Assembly (NCBI GenBank): GCA_003049465.1
Contig: PYSS01000013.1
Location: 272,360 to 336,359, forward strand
Reading direction: 5' to 3'
DNA: 64,000 bases
DNA from: Magnaporthiopsis rhizophila
Lineage: Eukaryota > Ascomycota > Sordariomycetes > Magnaporthales > Magnaporthaceae
Shown here: positions 46,027 to 57,574 of the stretch, one piece after another
Numbering within the stretch: position 1 is the stretch's first letter
Layout of the letters: every line of letters begins with the position of its first letter
Translations under genes and position numbers: made by a program
Notes under the pieces: generated by a model
The model's database searches: none
What the model was told of the DNA's origin: nothing
The model's input: the letters and a program-made list of their open reading frames with translations, nothing else

Positions 46027-47212
46027 AGTGCCAGGGCTAGCGAGTGAGCCGACCTCGAGCTAGGCCGGGGACGAAGCGACGAAGATCGGACAGACGGTGA
46101 AGATGTAGGTGGCGATAAGCAAGAGAGAGTGGCTTTACAATGGAAGGTACCTAGGTAGGTACCTAAAATAGCTAACAAAGACGGTGGTGGCCCGATGTAG
46201 GCGAGAACGCGTTGTTACAGGAAGCTAAAGGGGAATACGCTGGATCGGCTGAAAGGAAACATAAAGGGTTAAATGGGCAACCTCGAGGAAGACGTTCGGT
46301 CCAAAATAAAAAAGCCCGAGCTCGGTTCGGGTAAGTAGCTGTGTGGGATGTGGGGGCGGCCCAAGGGAACGGGCGGTTTCGGCCACTGAGGCGCCTCCGA
46401 TTGACGAGATGGCAAGACGAGGCAAAAAACGGTGACGGCACGCGTCAGAGCCGCGGGTTGCCTCCGTCTACCCGACGTCGGCTGCAGGCATAGACCTATA
46501 TATGTCGTTATTCCCAAGCACACTCATTCTATGTAAATAAATCGAAGCAAGCAGCAAACAGCAGCTCATGACACGACGAGGAATCGAAGGATGACTCTGG
46601 CTATCCAGGGTAGCCAGGCCGCTTTGGTGCCTGGAAGATCGATGTGAGGACGGCACAAACTCAAATTCCATGCCAACAAAAGACAGCACAGCAAGAAGGG
46701 ATAAATTACAGTACTGTCCATGAGAGATATGTTTTATGCTGATAATGGGTGTTATTCGGGGGACCATAAATCCACCTGACACCTTTTCACGCCGCAGCCG
46801 CTTCAGCTACGGCGGCCCCACTCTTCCCCCATCCACGCACTGCGCCCTGGTAGCTCTGAGACGTTGCGTGCATCTCGCGATCTTCATCAGGCGACAGCTG
46901 CCAGACAAGGAAAATTAAACGGTCTCCTAAACTTCTCACCTACCCTCGAATATACCATATACCAGTGATTCAACGTTCATTTTTCGTCCTGGCGACGCTA
47001 GACAGCTTCAAGTATTCTTCTCGGACCTGCTGCTTGCGATCCCCGCCTGTGGGCCCGCGCCCAAGTCCGACAAACGTCCCAACGTCGAGGCCGCACGAGC
47101 TCGAGCGACTTCCCGCGCCCCCGGAAAGCCCCAAAGACGGTACCGGGCCAGCAAAGCGCCACCCTGACCCAGACAAGAGGAGGAGACGGTGTCGAGCCCC
47201 TCGCGAGCGACG
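46027..47212. promoter_or_regulatory. Divergent promoter region of the hydroxyacid dehydrogenase (-) and CAP (+)
   Basis: About 1.2 kb between two start codons. It contains an imperfect palindromic motif AGGTACCTAGGTAGGTACCT at 46145-46164, whose core recurs elsewhere in the window's non-coding DNA. No gene is recognised inside. Confidence 0.55.
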
Positions 47213-49119
47213 ATGGCAACTAATAACATGCACAACCTGACCACGCTCATCAAACGGTACGTGCTCGCCTGCCCGCTGCCTCCCCCAGACTGCCTCCGAG
47301 CCAGCTGCCCTCCCAAGCGTATACCGGCCTGACGTGTGCTCGTATCTCCCTAGACTTGAAGCCGCTACCGCCCGGCTTGAGGACATCGCTTCGTCTACGA
47401 TCGAGCTGCCACAGGCCGTTCCGGGCCTGCAGACCACCGCCGCGACTCCAAACGGACCTCCCCCGCCACCCGCAGCGCAGGCCGCAGTCCCCGCTCCACC
47501 CACCGAGCCGGTCCCTGAATCCATCGAGGAGTTCGACAACCTGATAAACTCTTCTGCCGCCGCCTATGCCAAGCTCAGCGAGAAGGTTGGGGGGCTTGTG
47601 GCCGAGCAGGTGAGTTGTGGCATGGGAGATGGAGAGGCCAATGAGGAAAACGAGCAGGACGGCGGCTAACGGGGCTCTCAACAGGCCGCCATAATGCTCA
47701 AGGGCCTCCAGGCCCAGCGCCAATTCCTCTTGATTACGACCAAGGCCAAAAAGCCGGACCTGAACGGCTCAGAGATGTCCGTGTACCAGGACCTTCTGAA
47801 GCCCACCAGCGACTGCATAATGGGCGCGCAGGCTCTCAAGGACAACAACCGCGGCTCCGATGTTTTCAACCACCTGAGCTCCGTCGCCGAGGGTATCATG
47901 GTCCTGGCCTGGGTCACCGTCGACACCAAGCCTTACAAGCATGTCGAGAGCTGTGCCGACAGCGCTCAATTATTTGCGAACAAGGTCCGGATGCAGTACA
48001 AGGAGAAGTAAGCACCGCCACCCTCTGCGACTCGAGCATGTGAACCCTTCTGACCGTGGCCATCCACCTCTGCTTTGCCGCGCAGGGGTCCCCAACACGT
48101 CCAATGGGCCAACGCACTGCTGCAGCTGTTCAAGGACCTCGCCGAGTACGTCAAGCAGTGGTTCTCCAACGGCATCCCATGGGACCCCAAGGGAGCGCCC
48201 GCGGAGCAGGTGCTCAAGTCCTTGGCGCCGCTCCCGGCCGTGCCTCGTCCTTCCCCTGGGGCTCCCGGCGCCGCTGGAGGCCCTCCACCGCCGCCGCCGC
48301 CGCCGGGTCCGCCTCCGGTTCTGAAGATCAAGGAAGAGGGCGGCGCCCCCGCCGCGGCGACCGGCATCAACGCCGTGTTCTCGGAGCTCAACAGGGGCGA
48401 AGACGTCACCAAAGGCCTGCGCAAGGTGGACAAGTCCGAGATGACGCACAAAAACCCGTCCCTGAGGGCGGGGAGCACCGTGCCGGAACGTGAAGGCTCT
48501 GTCCGCGGCAAGAGTCCGGCTCCGGGTAAGAAACCGAAGCCGGAGAGCATGCGTGTCAAGAAGCCGCCCAAGAAGGAGCTGGACGGAAACAAGTGGACCA
48601 TTGTAAGTGGAAACTTTTGCCGCGTCTCTCTTGATGTTATATAAAACTTCTCACGTGCTTACCTTACCCTCTTTGTAGGAAAACTTTGAAAGGGAGTCGC
48701 TGCCGATCGAGATCGAGGCCAACATGTCGCACTCGATCCTGATCAGCAAGTGCAGCGCCACCACCATCATCGTCAAGGGCAAGGCCAACGCGGTAACGAT
48801 CGAGAACACCAACCGACTGTCGCTCGTGGTGGACTCGCTCGTGTCGACGGTGGACGTGGTCAAGTCGGCGAACTTTGGCCTGCAGGTCATGGGCAGCATC
48901 CCGACGGTGCTCATGGACCAGATCGACGGCGCCCAGGTCTACTTTAGCCGCGAGAGCGCGTCGACGAAGATCTACACCAGCAAGTCGGCAAACATCAACC
49001 TCAACATCCTGGGCGAGGACGACGACTACAAGGAGATACCGCTGCCGTCGCAGATGTGCCACCACTACGACGACAAGACGGGCGAGCTGATCAATGAGAT
49101 TGTCGAGCATGCCGGGTGA
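47213..49119 (+). CDS. SRV2: Adenylyl cyclase-associated protein (CAP/Srv2), 526 aa
   Basis: Cytoplasmic actin-recycling factor that also binds adenylyl cyclase in fungi. Five exons: 47213-47256, 47354-47609, 47685-48007, 48086-48602 and 48679-49119. All introns are short GT-AG and all junctions are in frame. The N-terminus has the RLE-containing coiled coil (LIKRLEAATARLEDI) used in oligomerisation and cyclase binding. The helical folded domain follows (INSSAAAYAKLSEKVGGLVAEQ through HVQWANALLQLFKDLAEYVKQW). A proline-rich segment (PPPPPPPPGPPP) comes next, then a WH2-like/basic region with INAVFSELNRGEDVTKGLRK. The C-terminal beta-helical CARP domain (NMSHSILISKCSATTIIVKG...) closes the protein. 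Length is almost that of yeast Srv2. The first exon encodes only 15 residues. The gene is divergent from the hydroxyacid dehydrogenase and convergent with CAT2. Confidence 0.96.
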
Positions 49120-49929
49120 GCGGGTAGGGTAGGGGCAGCGGAGGGAAGCAAGCATTCGTGTCATGTGGTTGTGAGAGCCAACAGAGGAAAAATAGAGAGA
49201 CGAGAGACGTAGGAGGTGATTTTGAATCCCATTCGTCAAGCCCCCAGCTTTATCCGTTGGTTCCAGAGTTTTTTGTCCCGTGCTTCCAGTCGTCTCTTCA
49301 TCTAATTCTTTCTTTTTGCGTTTATTGATACCCGTAGGTTTTTTTTTAGTGTATTTTATATGCATTGCGGTTCCCATTCTTGTGGAGGCGAGTATCCTCT
49401 CGCAGGTGCCTTGAAGCATAGCGTATATAAATATCTTGCAATCCGCTCGGGGTAAATGCCGCCTTTCCATCCAAGTTTATGCAGTATACGACCCCGGTTT
49501 TATAAACAACCAGCCATCTACGTAGGTACCTTTCATGCTCAGCCAACACCCACCCTGTTATCGTACGGGATGCGAGTGATCGGGCTCAGCTGACAGCTAC
49601 GGCAAAACAATGCAACATCTATGATAAAGCCAAACAGAATGCTCCAGGCCAGAGGTAGGACAAGCGCAACAAGCCGAGGATGGGAACGTAATGATAACCA
49701 ATGCGAAATCTCGCCGTCTAATTGGCAAATGCAGACAAATATGCTAGAATGGATGCCCCCCTGAGCCAGTGACTATCACCTAACCAATCCCAGATTTTGT
49801 TCCACCAATGATCCAACAAAAAAAAAAAAAATCGCTTTAGTACAGATTCTAGAGCACAGAAACAAAGGTACAAAAGTACAAATGGAAAGATGACTTGGCA
49901 GCCCCCTATCCCATGCCCGCCCAAACGGC
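49120..49929. other. Convergent intergenic region between CAP and CAT2
   Basis: 3' flanks of both genes. It is AT-rich near 49305-49370, with a TACGTAGGTACCT motif at about 49519-49531. No gene is visible. Confidence 0.6.
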
Positions 49930-52421
49930 TTAGAGCTTGGCCTTGGGCGCCTCGAGAGTGGGCACAAGCAGGTCCCTCATGTCGCCGGCGGCCTCGTTGA
50001 GGTAGTAGCTTATCTTTTGGCTGCCCAGACCCTTGGAGACGATGTTGAAGTTGATGCTGTGTAGGGAAAGAATTATTAGCAAAAATCCCAAGGTTTTTTT
50101 TTTCCTCCTTCCTTAGATGCGGTATACGCTCAGAAAAAGAGCTCACCTGTTCTCGTTAATCATGTAGGCAATGCCAAAGCCGCCGTCAATGACCTGGCTC
50201 CAACCGTAGCCGTTAAAGTACTCGGAGCTCAGCTGGGAGGTGGACAGGTACCAGCTGCTCGAGTAGGCGTAGGCTGGGTCCTGGTAGATGGCGGGCAGCT
50301 CCTGACCGGGCTCGAGCAGGCGCTTGAGCCCAAACAGGTGGCGGTCGACGCCCTTGCCGTCCGAGGCGGCCGCGATGTACTCAAGCTGCGAGTCGATGGC
50401 GGCGCGGAGCAGCCTCACCCTGTCGGCGTCGGCGGCGTGCGGGTCCGCCATGGCGGCGCACCAGGCGACGCTGGCCTCGCTGACGGAGCGGCACGTCTCG
50501 GTGCGGCCCTGCTGGAAGCGGCGCGTGGCGGCCGACTCGTACGTGGGCCTGTTCTTGCCGTACATCTTGTGGTAGGCCAGCTGGATCATCATCTGCACGT
50601 AGGCGTCGGGCGAGCAGCGGAACTTCTTGATCAGGCCCTTGCCGTAGCCCTGGTACGCCTGCACAGCGAGCTCGTGCTGGCCGATGACGGCGGCAAAGTC
50701 GCGCTTGGCCCGGTCGATCTCGCCCTGCACCTGCTCGTTGAGGGCGAACCTGATCTGCGCGGGCTCGGGCAGGCCGGAGCGGACGGCCGGGTCCGAGAAG
50801 TCGAGCTTGTTGTTGAAGATGACGTCGTTGACGTAGTCGTTCAGCCTCTGGGTCGGGGTGCCGTCCATCATGCTGTGCTCGCCCATGAAGCCCGACGTGC
50901 CGTTGTCGTTGACGATGAACTGCAGCGGCTTGTCGTACCAGCGGTTCTGGCCGTCGCCGTGCCAGTAGGCGTGCGCACGCTCCTCGAGCGTCACGGGGCT
51001 TGCGTCGTCGAGGCAGACCATAAAGGAAGACGCCTCTAGCGCCTCGAGCGCCGCGGCGTTGCCGGGACCCGCGGCCAGGAGCGCGGCGCGGGCATCGGTC
51101 CAGACGTCACGGTTCTCCGACGTCAGGGCGCCGACGGCAGGGCCACGAGCGGCGGCCTCCTGGTCTGCGAGCTGGTAGACGCGGCGGAACTGGGCCTCGA
51201 GCTCCGACGTGTTCAGCTGCCTGCCGCCGACCTCGTGCTCGATCTTGTAGAAGCGGTTCTTGCGGATGGCGATGATGTACTTGTGCTGGGCGGCGTCGAA
51301 CTTGACGGGGTGATCGGCGGGCTTTGCGGCGACGCGAGAGGCGTTGAACATCCACTTGTAGCTGTCCATGCAGATGGGCAGCTTCTTCATGTACTCGGGC
51401 TCGAGGCTACCAGTGTCGACCTGCTTCTTGAACTCTAGCGCGGCCGTGGTGATGGCGGCGGCACGCTTGGCCGGGTCGCGGCGTCGGCGGTCGTCGCGGT
51501 GCGAGTAGAAGTAGCTGACGTAGGGCACGACGGGGTCGCGGTACGAAAGGTAGGCGGCATCGTTCCACCACTCGTACAGCCAGTTGCGGTGCTTGGGGTC
51601 CTCGCGGCGGGCCACCAGCTTCTCCTGCAGCTTGGCGCCTGCGCCGCCCGGTTTGATGAACTCCTGCACGGCCTTGGTGCTGCTCTCCAGCTCCGCCTTG
51701 GACAGGAGTGGCTTCAGGGTCCGCAGGTAGCGGCTCGCCGTCTCCTCCAGGGTCGGCACGGGGAGTCGCGGCAGCGAGTCCTGGAAGCGGAGCATCGCCG
51801 GCTTGGACTTGTCCTCCACATATCCTGCAGGCAGGGGCGATTTCCTGTTAGCCGCCATCGTGTCTGCGCGAAATCCAGGAGTCTGTGATATGCTGCTCTG
51901 CGGGCTGCTGCACAGAGTGGGTGTTTTGCAGGGGCGCTCTCGCTCGCCCCCGCCGTCTTATGCTCGGCACTCGTGTCTTTCTGTGTTCTACTTCGAACCA
52001 GGGGTAATTACGGACCTGCTGGGAGAGAGGAGCTGCTCCTGCTGCTCCGTTGGCTTGGTGAAGCCATTGTGATTCTCCGGTTATATCTCTGCTGCGCGGT
52101 TGCGACAAAAAGAAAGCGCGGCCACAAGTCAGCAAAAACGGCTTATTGGCATGTGATGGGGCGGCGCGCGACGCCGAGCTAGGATGTGGGCGCAGAACGG
52201 TCACGCTGCCATATTGACCAAAAAAAGGATGAAAGGATGAGAATAATAATAATAATAAAAAAATAAAAAATAAAAAAGAGAAAAGAACAAAATAGGCCCA
52301 AGAAAAAGTGACCGGACGAAAGGAACAGAGCAGTACGTACCAGAGGGAGGCCGAATTGGCGGCTTCTTCTTATCAGCATCGGAGTCGTCCTGGACTCGGT
52401 TCTCGCAATGGCGGCCAACAT
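49930..52421 (-). CDS. CAT2: Carnitine O-acetyltransferase, dual-targeting architecture (612 aa short form, 647 aa long form)
   Basis: Transfers acetyl groups between CoA and carnitine so they can move between peroxisome, cytosol and mitochondrion during growth on acetate or fatty acids (AcuJ in Aspergillus). Minus strand. The core exon is 51858-50147 and the last exon 50056-49930. The catalytic His is in GEHSMMDGTP (H328 of the short form), and the family STS motif is in YLSTSQL. The protein ends KAKL, so it has a PTS1 signal. The ATG at 51858 gives the short, peroxisomal form. Upstream, an exon 52421-52341 encodes MLAAIARTESRTTPMLIRRS plus RQFGLPL, Arg-rich with one acid, like a mitochondrial presequence. 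Its GTACGT donor and the acceptor at 51883 (ATCACAG) join it in frame to codons 51882-51859 ahead of the short-form ATG. Alternative start or splicing would give both forms, as reported for fungal CAT genes. The core call is firm and the long form is inferred. Confidence 0.93.
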
Positions 52422-54043
52422 GGCTGCGGCAGTGTGCTTGTCCTTTTTCTAGCCGGTGGCGGGAAGGCGGAGCTACTACGTATTGTAGGGATATAAAACA
52501 CGGTGCCGCTGGTGAAAGCCGGGGGGACGCGGTGGGGATAAGCAGCCTCCTGCCTGCTGGGCGAGGGTTCGCTGTGTTGCAACCGAATCTGCCGAATTGA
52601 CTCGCTGCTCTCCGCGGCCGGCCCGACGCACTCGTTGCTGGCGGCGTTGCTATGAGTGGGAAGCGGTTGCGGTGGGAAAAAATTCTGGAGAATGGGGACA
52701 AGACAAAGACGTGTGCCGAGGCTGGCCCAGCGAACTCTTTATTTGCTGCTGGTCATTGGACGGATACCCCTATCGCCGCCCATTGACATTACTGGAGGCA
52801 CAAGGCAGGTCATGCCTTCCTTTTTTTTCTTTTTTTTTTTTTTTTCTCCCCCGTTTTGCTCTCTGACCTCGCCCGCGCCGTCGCTTGTACGACCGAGCTC
52901 ACAGGTGAAATTGTCACCAGTCGGCTGCCCTTCATTTCCCCCAACCCTCACCTGCACTGCTCAGCCCTCGTGAGAAGTCAAGAAGGCCAGTGCTGTGTCG
53001 GCCGTTTGCACATAGTGAGGGTGTCCAATCGCGATAGCTCGGCTTAGCTTGCGCTGGGCCGAGCACTCGGCCCCCCACCAGCCGAGGTCCAATTCAATCG
53101 TCATGGCCGAGCTCCATCCTCCAAACGTTTTCCCGCACCACACACACCCCCCCTGGCAGCCCCAGTTGCCGCTGGAGTCAGCCGTGCTAGCTGTTGATAA
53201 ATTGCGCCTCAACACACGCACTACATGGCACAGAATTCGCTCATCACCGTCTTGTGACAATGACGAATGGGTGGTGTGGGCTGAAGAGAAGGTGTGTGAC
53301 AGGGTGACGTGGTGACACGTAGTGGAGAGGAAATGGAGGCACGCTCCATACAATTCTGTCGAGCGAGAGCACAGAAATGCTTGAACTTGAAAGCAAAAGA
53401 TATTGGAAATTGAAAGGAGCTACGGGATACATGGGCAGATCCGGGTATTTCCGAGTTATATACAACCGGCATACATTATCGGAACGGCGAATTGTTGTTT
53501 GGGCGTCGTGGAAAGGTAATTGAAGCATCCGACGCCAGCAACGAAAGCACTGGTATCGTGCTTGGCGGGATGAGAGCAATCAGAATGCGGCGGCCCCCAT
53601 GTCGGACATGAAGCACATGGTCTTTGCCCAAGCGCGACGCTATCTCAACGGCTCGGTGCACAGATTGCAGGCGTTCTATCTGATCGAGAGTCGGACGGAC
53701 GGGGAATCTTCCGTACCTTGTGTCATCTCGGAAGATTTCTCTTTCGTTAAATCACATGCTCCGCGCTCGTTTGGATGCATCTCAGCCATGTTGTCGACGA
53801 CAAATCATCAATAGAAACTTGTCCACTGTTGCTACTCATGACGCTTGTGGATAAGGATTCTATCATGTGTACCTTACATATCTCTGATTGGTTCTTAAGG
53901 GGGCGGGCATTAGCCCTGAAGCGATTCATGTATTCCCAGCAGAGCATATGTCACCCTCACTGGCCAACGGGATCCTGATGTACGGTATGGACATCTCACA
54001 TAAAGCATCGATCGAGCCGTTGCGCGGTCTGCCGTGGCCATAA
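52422..54043. other. Intergenic region upstream of CAT2
   Basis: Holds the CAT2 promoter. A broken T tract with a single C lies at 52821-52845. Frames at 53049-53315 and 53599-53814 are short and unsupported. No gene is recognised. Confidence 0.45.
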
Positions 54044-54540
54044 ATGGCAACCCTGGTTACAGAATGTCGAATACAAGTGCGAAGAGCACACCTTCCAAAT
54101 CCTAGGCAAGATCGTCGCCCTGTTTGGATCGAACCGCAATACTGGCTGGCAGTGGTGCAACAACGGCTGGTGCGTCTGTCTATCTGTCCGCCTACTACTT
54201 CGAAAAGGACATGTCGATTCCCTACTCTGTCGATGTGGGCGGGCACCGACACGACCGGGAGCACGTCGCCGTGTTCGCGCAGGGCGACTTGGCCCGGCTG
54301 GTGGCGGTGTCCGAGGTTCGCTGGGACGGCGGCACGCAACCTGCTGCAAGGAGGGGCTCAGCACGCACGTACTTCCGCCTCGCCGGCGCGGCGGCCGACG
54401 CCGTCGAGAAACACAGCGGCGTGTGGGTTCCGGGCCGCGCTCGTCTCGTACAATGGACTCCCCGGCGCCATCTCTTCGCCCACAACTTTGACAAGGCCAG
54501 CAGCATTGCTGTCAAGGACGCCAACAGGGTGCGGGGCAGC
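54044..54540 (+). pseudogene. Decayed NEP1-like protein (NLP, NPP1 family) gene relic
   Basis: A stretch of about 400 bases resembles necrosis- and ethylene-inducing proteins, which in intact form are secreted by plant-associated microbes and act on plant membranes. The frame beginning at 54124 shows the hallmark strand before the motif (SAYYFEKD) and the heptapeptide region as GHRHDRE, where active members have Trp before the final Glu. It also shows later similarity near KHSGVW and AVKDAN. A piece of the family's conserved Asn-Gly-Tyr-Pro-like segment is found only in another frame (about 54440-54470), so at least one frameshift separates the halves. The N-terminal third, with its signal peptide and first conserved cysteines, was not found. 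An alternative is a functional gene with an intron I did not resolve, but no good splice pair restores one frame. I read it as non-functional. Confidence 0.6.
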
Positions 54541-55710
54541 GGCGGCGCGCCTGACCTGGTTTCACGGTCATTACTGCTTTTTCTTGTTCTTCAATTTCCA
54601 TCCTTTCTGGAATCACATTCTCCTCGACGCGGCGAGGCGATCCAACCGGGATCCAATCACGAATGGACAGGAGGCGCGGCAAGTCACCGGAACAAGGAGT
54701 CCGGAGGCCAGACTGCATGCAGGCTGCAGGCGGTGGTGCGCTGGCGTGGTTCATCAAGTCTGGTTTGGGTTGGACCCTAGAAATGGGGCCATATTTCCCA
54801 ACATGGCAACCTTCGTTCTTTTCCTTGGGCGCGCTTTCCTCCGGGCTGGTCAGGGGAAAAGAGATTTCTCCTTCGCCGGGTGCCGACAGTGGTCAGCACA
54901 GCCGTGTTCGAGGGCCGGAGGACGCCAGATCGTAACCTCTTGTCGCTGCTGCCCGAGAGTTCCCTATGACGGTAGCCTTGCTTTCATGGTCGAGATGGCG
55001 TGTTCGCCTGGTCGTGTGATTTTTTTGTGTGCTGCGTTTGTTCGCCATTCAGCAGTTGAGCCGAGCGTTTGCGGGGCAGTGACAGTGCCACAGACAGCGC
55101 ATGTGCCAATTGGGGACTCCCTTACATAAAAGCAAGTAACGCCAACCAACGGCCAAGCAGCTCGCATCTACAAGAAACCGAAGAAAAACGCACATTTCGG
55201 GCATCAGCAAGAAAAAGGAACACCGTGTAATGCTGTATGGCTTTCTACAGGTAGATTCGAATAGAGGACGCGGCGGATGGCCGCGCTCGTGCTGCCTCGC
55301 TCCGCCTCATCGCGGGCCAAGATTTCCCAAGATCCCGCCTTGGTCTGGCCCAGCCAGCATCCTCGCGGGCTCACCTGAGCTCGGAAGTCGGTTCTGGGCC
55401 GATGCGCTATCAGCAGATCCACGAGCCAGCGCCGGCTCTCTCCGGGCCCCGAGCTTGGCTTTTGTTGAACCCAACGCAGCGGGCGCTCCAATTTCCGTGG
55501 TTGCTTGTTTTGATTCACCTATTTATTTGGAGTTTGCCTTGTTTAGCTTTTGCATAACACAAACTGAACAGCCTCTACTTCTGACGTGCAATCTGACTGA
55601 CAAGAAAACCAACCTCTCCCATATATTTCTCATCACTTATCTACATCCCCACACACATCCCACTCGAACATCTACCCGCCCACAACGCATCTGCAGGCAC
55701 AAAGAACAAC
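54541..55710. other. Intergenic region between the NLP relic and the TANGO2-like gene
   Basis: No supported gene. The last 200 bases are the leader of the gene at 55711, with CA-rich DNA (ACACACATCCCACTCG type) just before the start. The rest is GC-rich and unassigned. Confidence 0.5.
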
Positions 55711-57036
55711 ATGTGTATACTGCTCCTCACAACGAGCCACCCAGACTATGCTCTGATCGTAGTCAACAACCGCGACGAGTTCATCCTGCGGCCGACCTCG
55801 CGGCCGCACTGGTGGACCCCGCTCAACGACCCGGCTGCTCCCAGCACCAGCAGCAAAAGCGAGCAACCAGCAGGCAAAGGCGAGCCCCTGATCCTCTCGT
55901 CGCGGGACCTGAACCGGCCCGAGCGGGGCACGTGGCTGGGCATCACGCGGTCCGGCAACTTCGCCTGCCTGACCAACTACCGCGAGGACGACCCGCAAGA
56001 GGGCGGCTCCCACGCCGTCCACGGCGTCCGGTCGCGCGGCGCCATCGTCTCTGCCTGGCTGGGCGCCGACCCGGCCGAGCGGACTGACCAGTTCGTCGAG
56101 CGCATCCTCTCCGGGCCGGGCGTCAAGGGCGTCGGCGGCTTCAGCCTGGCGTGCGGCAAGCTCAGGCGGAGGAGGAGGACGAAACCGGCACCGGCACCGG
56201 GAGTGGAAGCCGCAGCACCCCCGGACAGTGACAGTGACGGGGACAGGGACATCGACCCGCTCGTCATCATCTCCAACCGCAGCGAGCACCCAGACAAGGT
56301 GCCCCGCATCGCCGCCCGCAGGGGCGAGACGGTCGGCCTGAGCAACGCCGCCTTCGACGCCGCCGGCCCTCCCTGGCCCAAGGTCGACCGCGGCCGCACG
56401 CTGCTGGACGAGGCCGTGGCGCGCCACGCCATTGGTGTAACCGGCAAGGACGAGGACGAGCTCATCGCCTCGCTCTTTGCCGTCCTCGACACCGACACCC
56501 TGCCCCGCCTGCCCGGGGCAGACTACGACGAAGAGGCCAGCTTCCTGGACTACATCCCCCTGCTCAAACACACAATCTTCGTCCCGCCCCTGGGCGACGC
56601 CAAGCGCAGGCGCCAGACGGCCGAGTTCGACGAGGCCGCCCGCCGCGCCAACGTTGCTACCACTGAGGCGATCGCGGGGCTGAACCCGCCCGCGTCCGCA
56701 TCCGCGTCCCAGAAAGATCGGACGTTGACGCCAGTGGCAGCCAAGGCCGAGACCACGCCCGTCGTGCACAAACCCGCCGCCGCTGCCGCTGCCGCTGCCC
56801 AGGAGGAGGAGGAGGAGGAGGAGAAGAAGGACCACCACCAAGAACAAATCATGGGCTTCTCCACGGGACTCTACGGCACCCAGCGACAGACCGTCATCCT
56901 GATAGACTGGGACGGCAACGTGCGCTACACCGAGCGGGCCCTGTGGGACGAGTACGGCAACCCGGTCGAGCGAGGCCAGGGCGACGTCACCTTCCGATTC
57001 CACATCGACGAGTGGCACGGCCATGCCGGCTGCTGA
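55711..57036 (+). CDS. TANGO2-like NRDE-family protein, 441 aa
   Basis: Single-exon gene of the NRDE/TANGO2 family (PF05742), linked in animals to Golgi organisation, lipid metabolism and heme handling; its molecular activity is debated. The N-terminus MCILLLTTSHPDYALIVVNN, with NRDE at residues 20-23 and a Cys at position 2, is diagnostic. RPHWW, RGTWLGITRSGNFACLTNYR, SRGAIVSAWL and DPLVIISNRSE follow. The C-terminal conserved block FSTGLYGTQRQTVILIDWDG is preceded by a linker with Ala and Glu runs that is much longer than in animal TANGO2 (about 276 aa). The ATG (aacATG) directly begins the conserved Cys-containing start, so it is secure. No signal peptide or membrane anchor is seen. Neighbours are unrelated. 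Confidence 0.92.
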   Translation: MCILLLTTSHPDYALIVVNNRDEFILRPTSRPHWWTPLNDPAAPSTSSKSEQPAGKGEPLILSSRDLNRPERGTWLGITRSGNFACLTNYREDDPQEGGSHAVHGVRSRGAIVSAWLGADPAERTDQFVERILSGPGVKGVGGFSLACGKLRRRRRTKPAPAPGVEAAAPPDSDSDGDRDIDPLVIISNRSEHPDKVPRIAARRGETVGLSNAAFDAAGPPWPKVDRGRTLLDEAVARHAIGVTGKDEDELIASLFAVLDTDTLPRLPGADYDEEASFLDYIPLLKHTIFVPPLGDAKRRRQTAEFDEAARRANVATTEAIAGLNPPASASASQKDRTLTPVAAKAETTPVVHKPAAAAAAAAQEEEEEEEKKDHHQEQIMGFSTGLYGTQRQTVILIDWDGNVRYTERALWDEYGNPVERGQGDVTFRFHIDEWHGHAGC

Positions 57037-57574
57037 CTAGACCGTGGCCGGCCTCGGGATTCGGCCTTTGTATCTGGTGGTGACCGACACACGTATGTGG
57101 CGAGGCTGTAGGGCTTGGCTTGTATTTTTTAGGCGTTGCTGCATGGTACTCGGCGAGTGCATTGACAATCTGGATATCAGATGCACATGACTGGCATTTA
57201 CAGAACCACACGGGATTCTTCTTCTCTAGTCTAAAGAAACCGCCTCTTGGTCAGGACAAGATCTATACCCCAAATGGGCGGATAGAATATTTCTGACGCG
57301 AGCCATTGACCATTACCAGGTTGCCCTGAACGAACTCTAACAATGACAAAATCCGAGCACCGTGCTACTGTATGCAGAGAGAATAACAAAGACATGTATC
57401 AGCCATCAACCGGCTTGGTCTGTGAGATTATGTGACGCGTGCGTAAACCCCCCATTAACGGACCAGTACCAATAAGGAAACAACAACAAGAAAGCGCAAC
57501 GTATAGACTGAGCCGACAGACAAAGAAACGCAACGAGAAAAGAAACATGGAGATGAAAAGACCGAGCAGTATCC
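57037..57574. other. Convergent intergenic region
   Basis: 3' flanks of the TANGO2-like gene (+) and of the 57.6 kb reading frame (-). AT-rich in places; no gene is visible. Confidence 0.55.

Noticed and set aside
50338..51039. Plus-strand open frame of 233 codons opposite CAT2
   Set aside because: CAT2 is unambiguous on the minus strand with catalytic motifs; this frame is its GC-rich shadow.
53599..53814. Short plus-strand frame possibly an upstream exon of the NLP relic
   Set aside because: No signal peptide or NLP N-terminal motif, and no splice signals linking it to 54.1 kb.
55672..57024. Minus-strand open frame of 450 codons opposite the TANGO2-like gene
   Set aside because: The plus strand has the diagnostic NRDE start and family blocks; the minus frame shows only Gly/Val/Asp-rich shadow composition.
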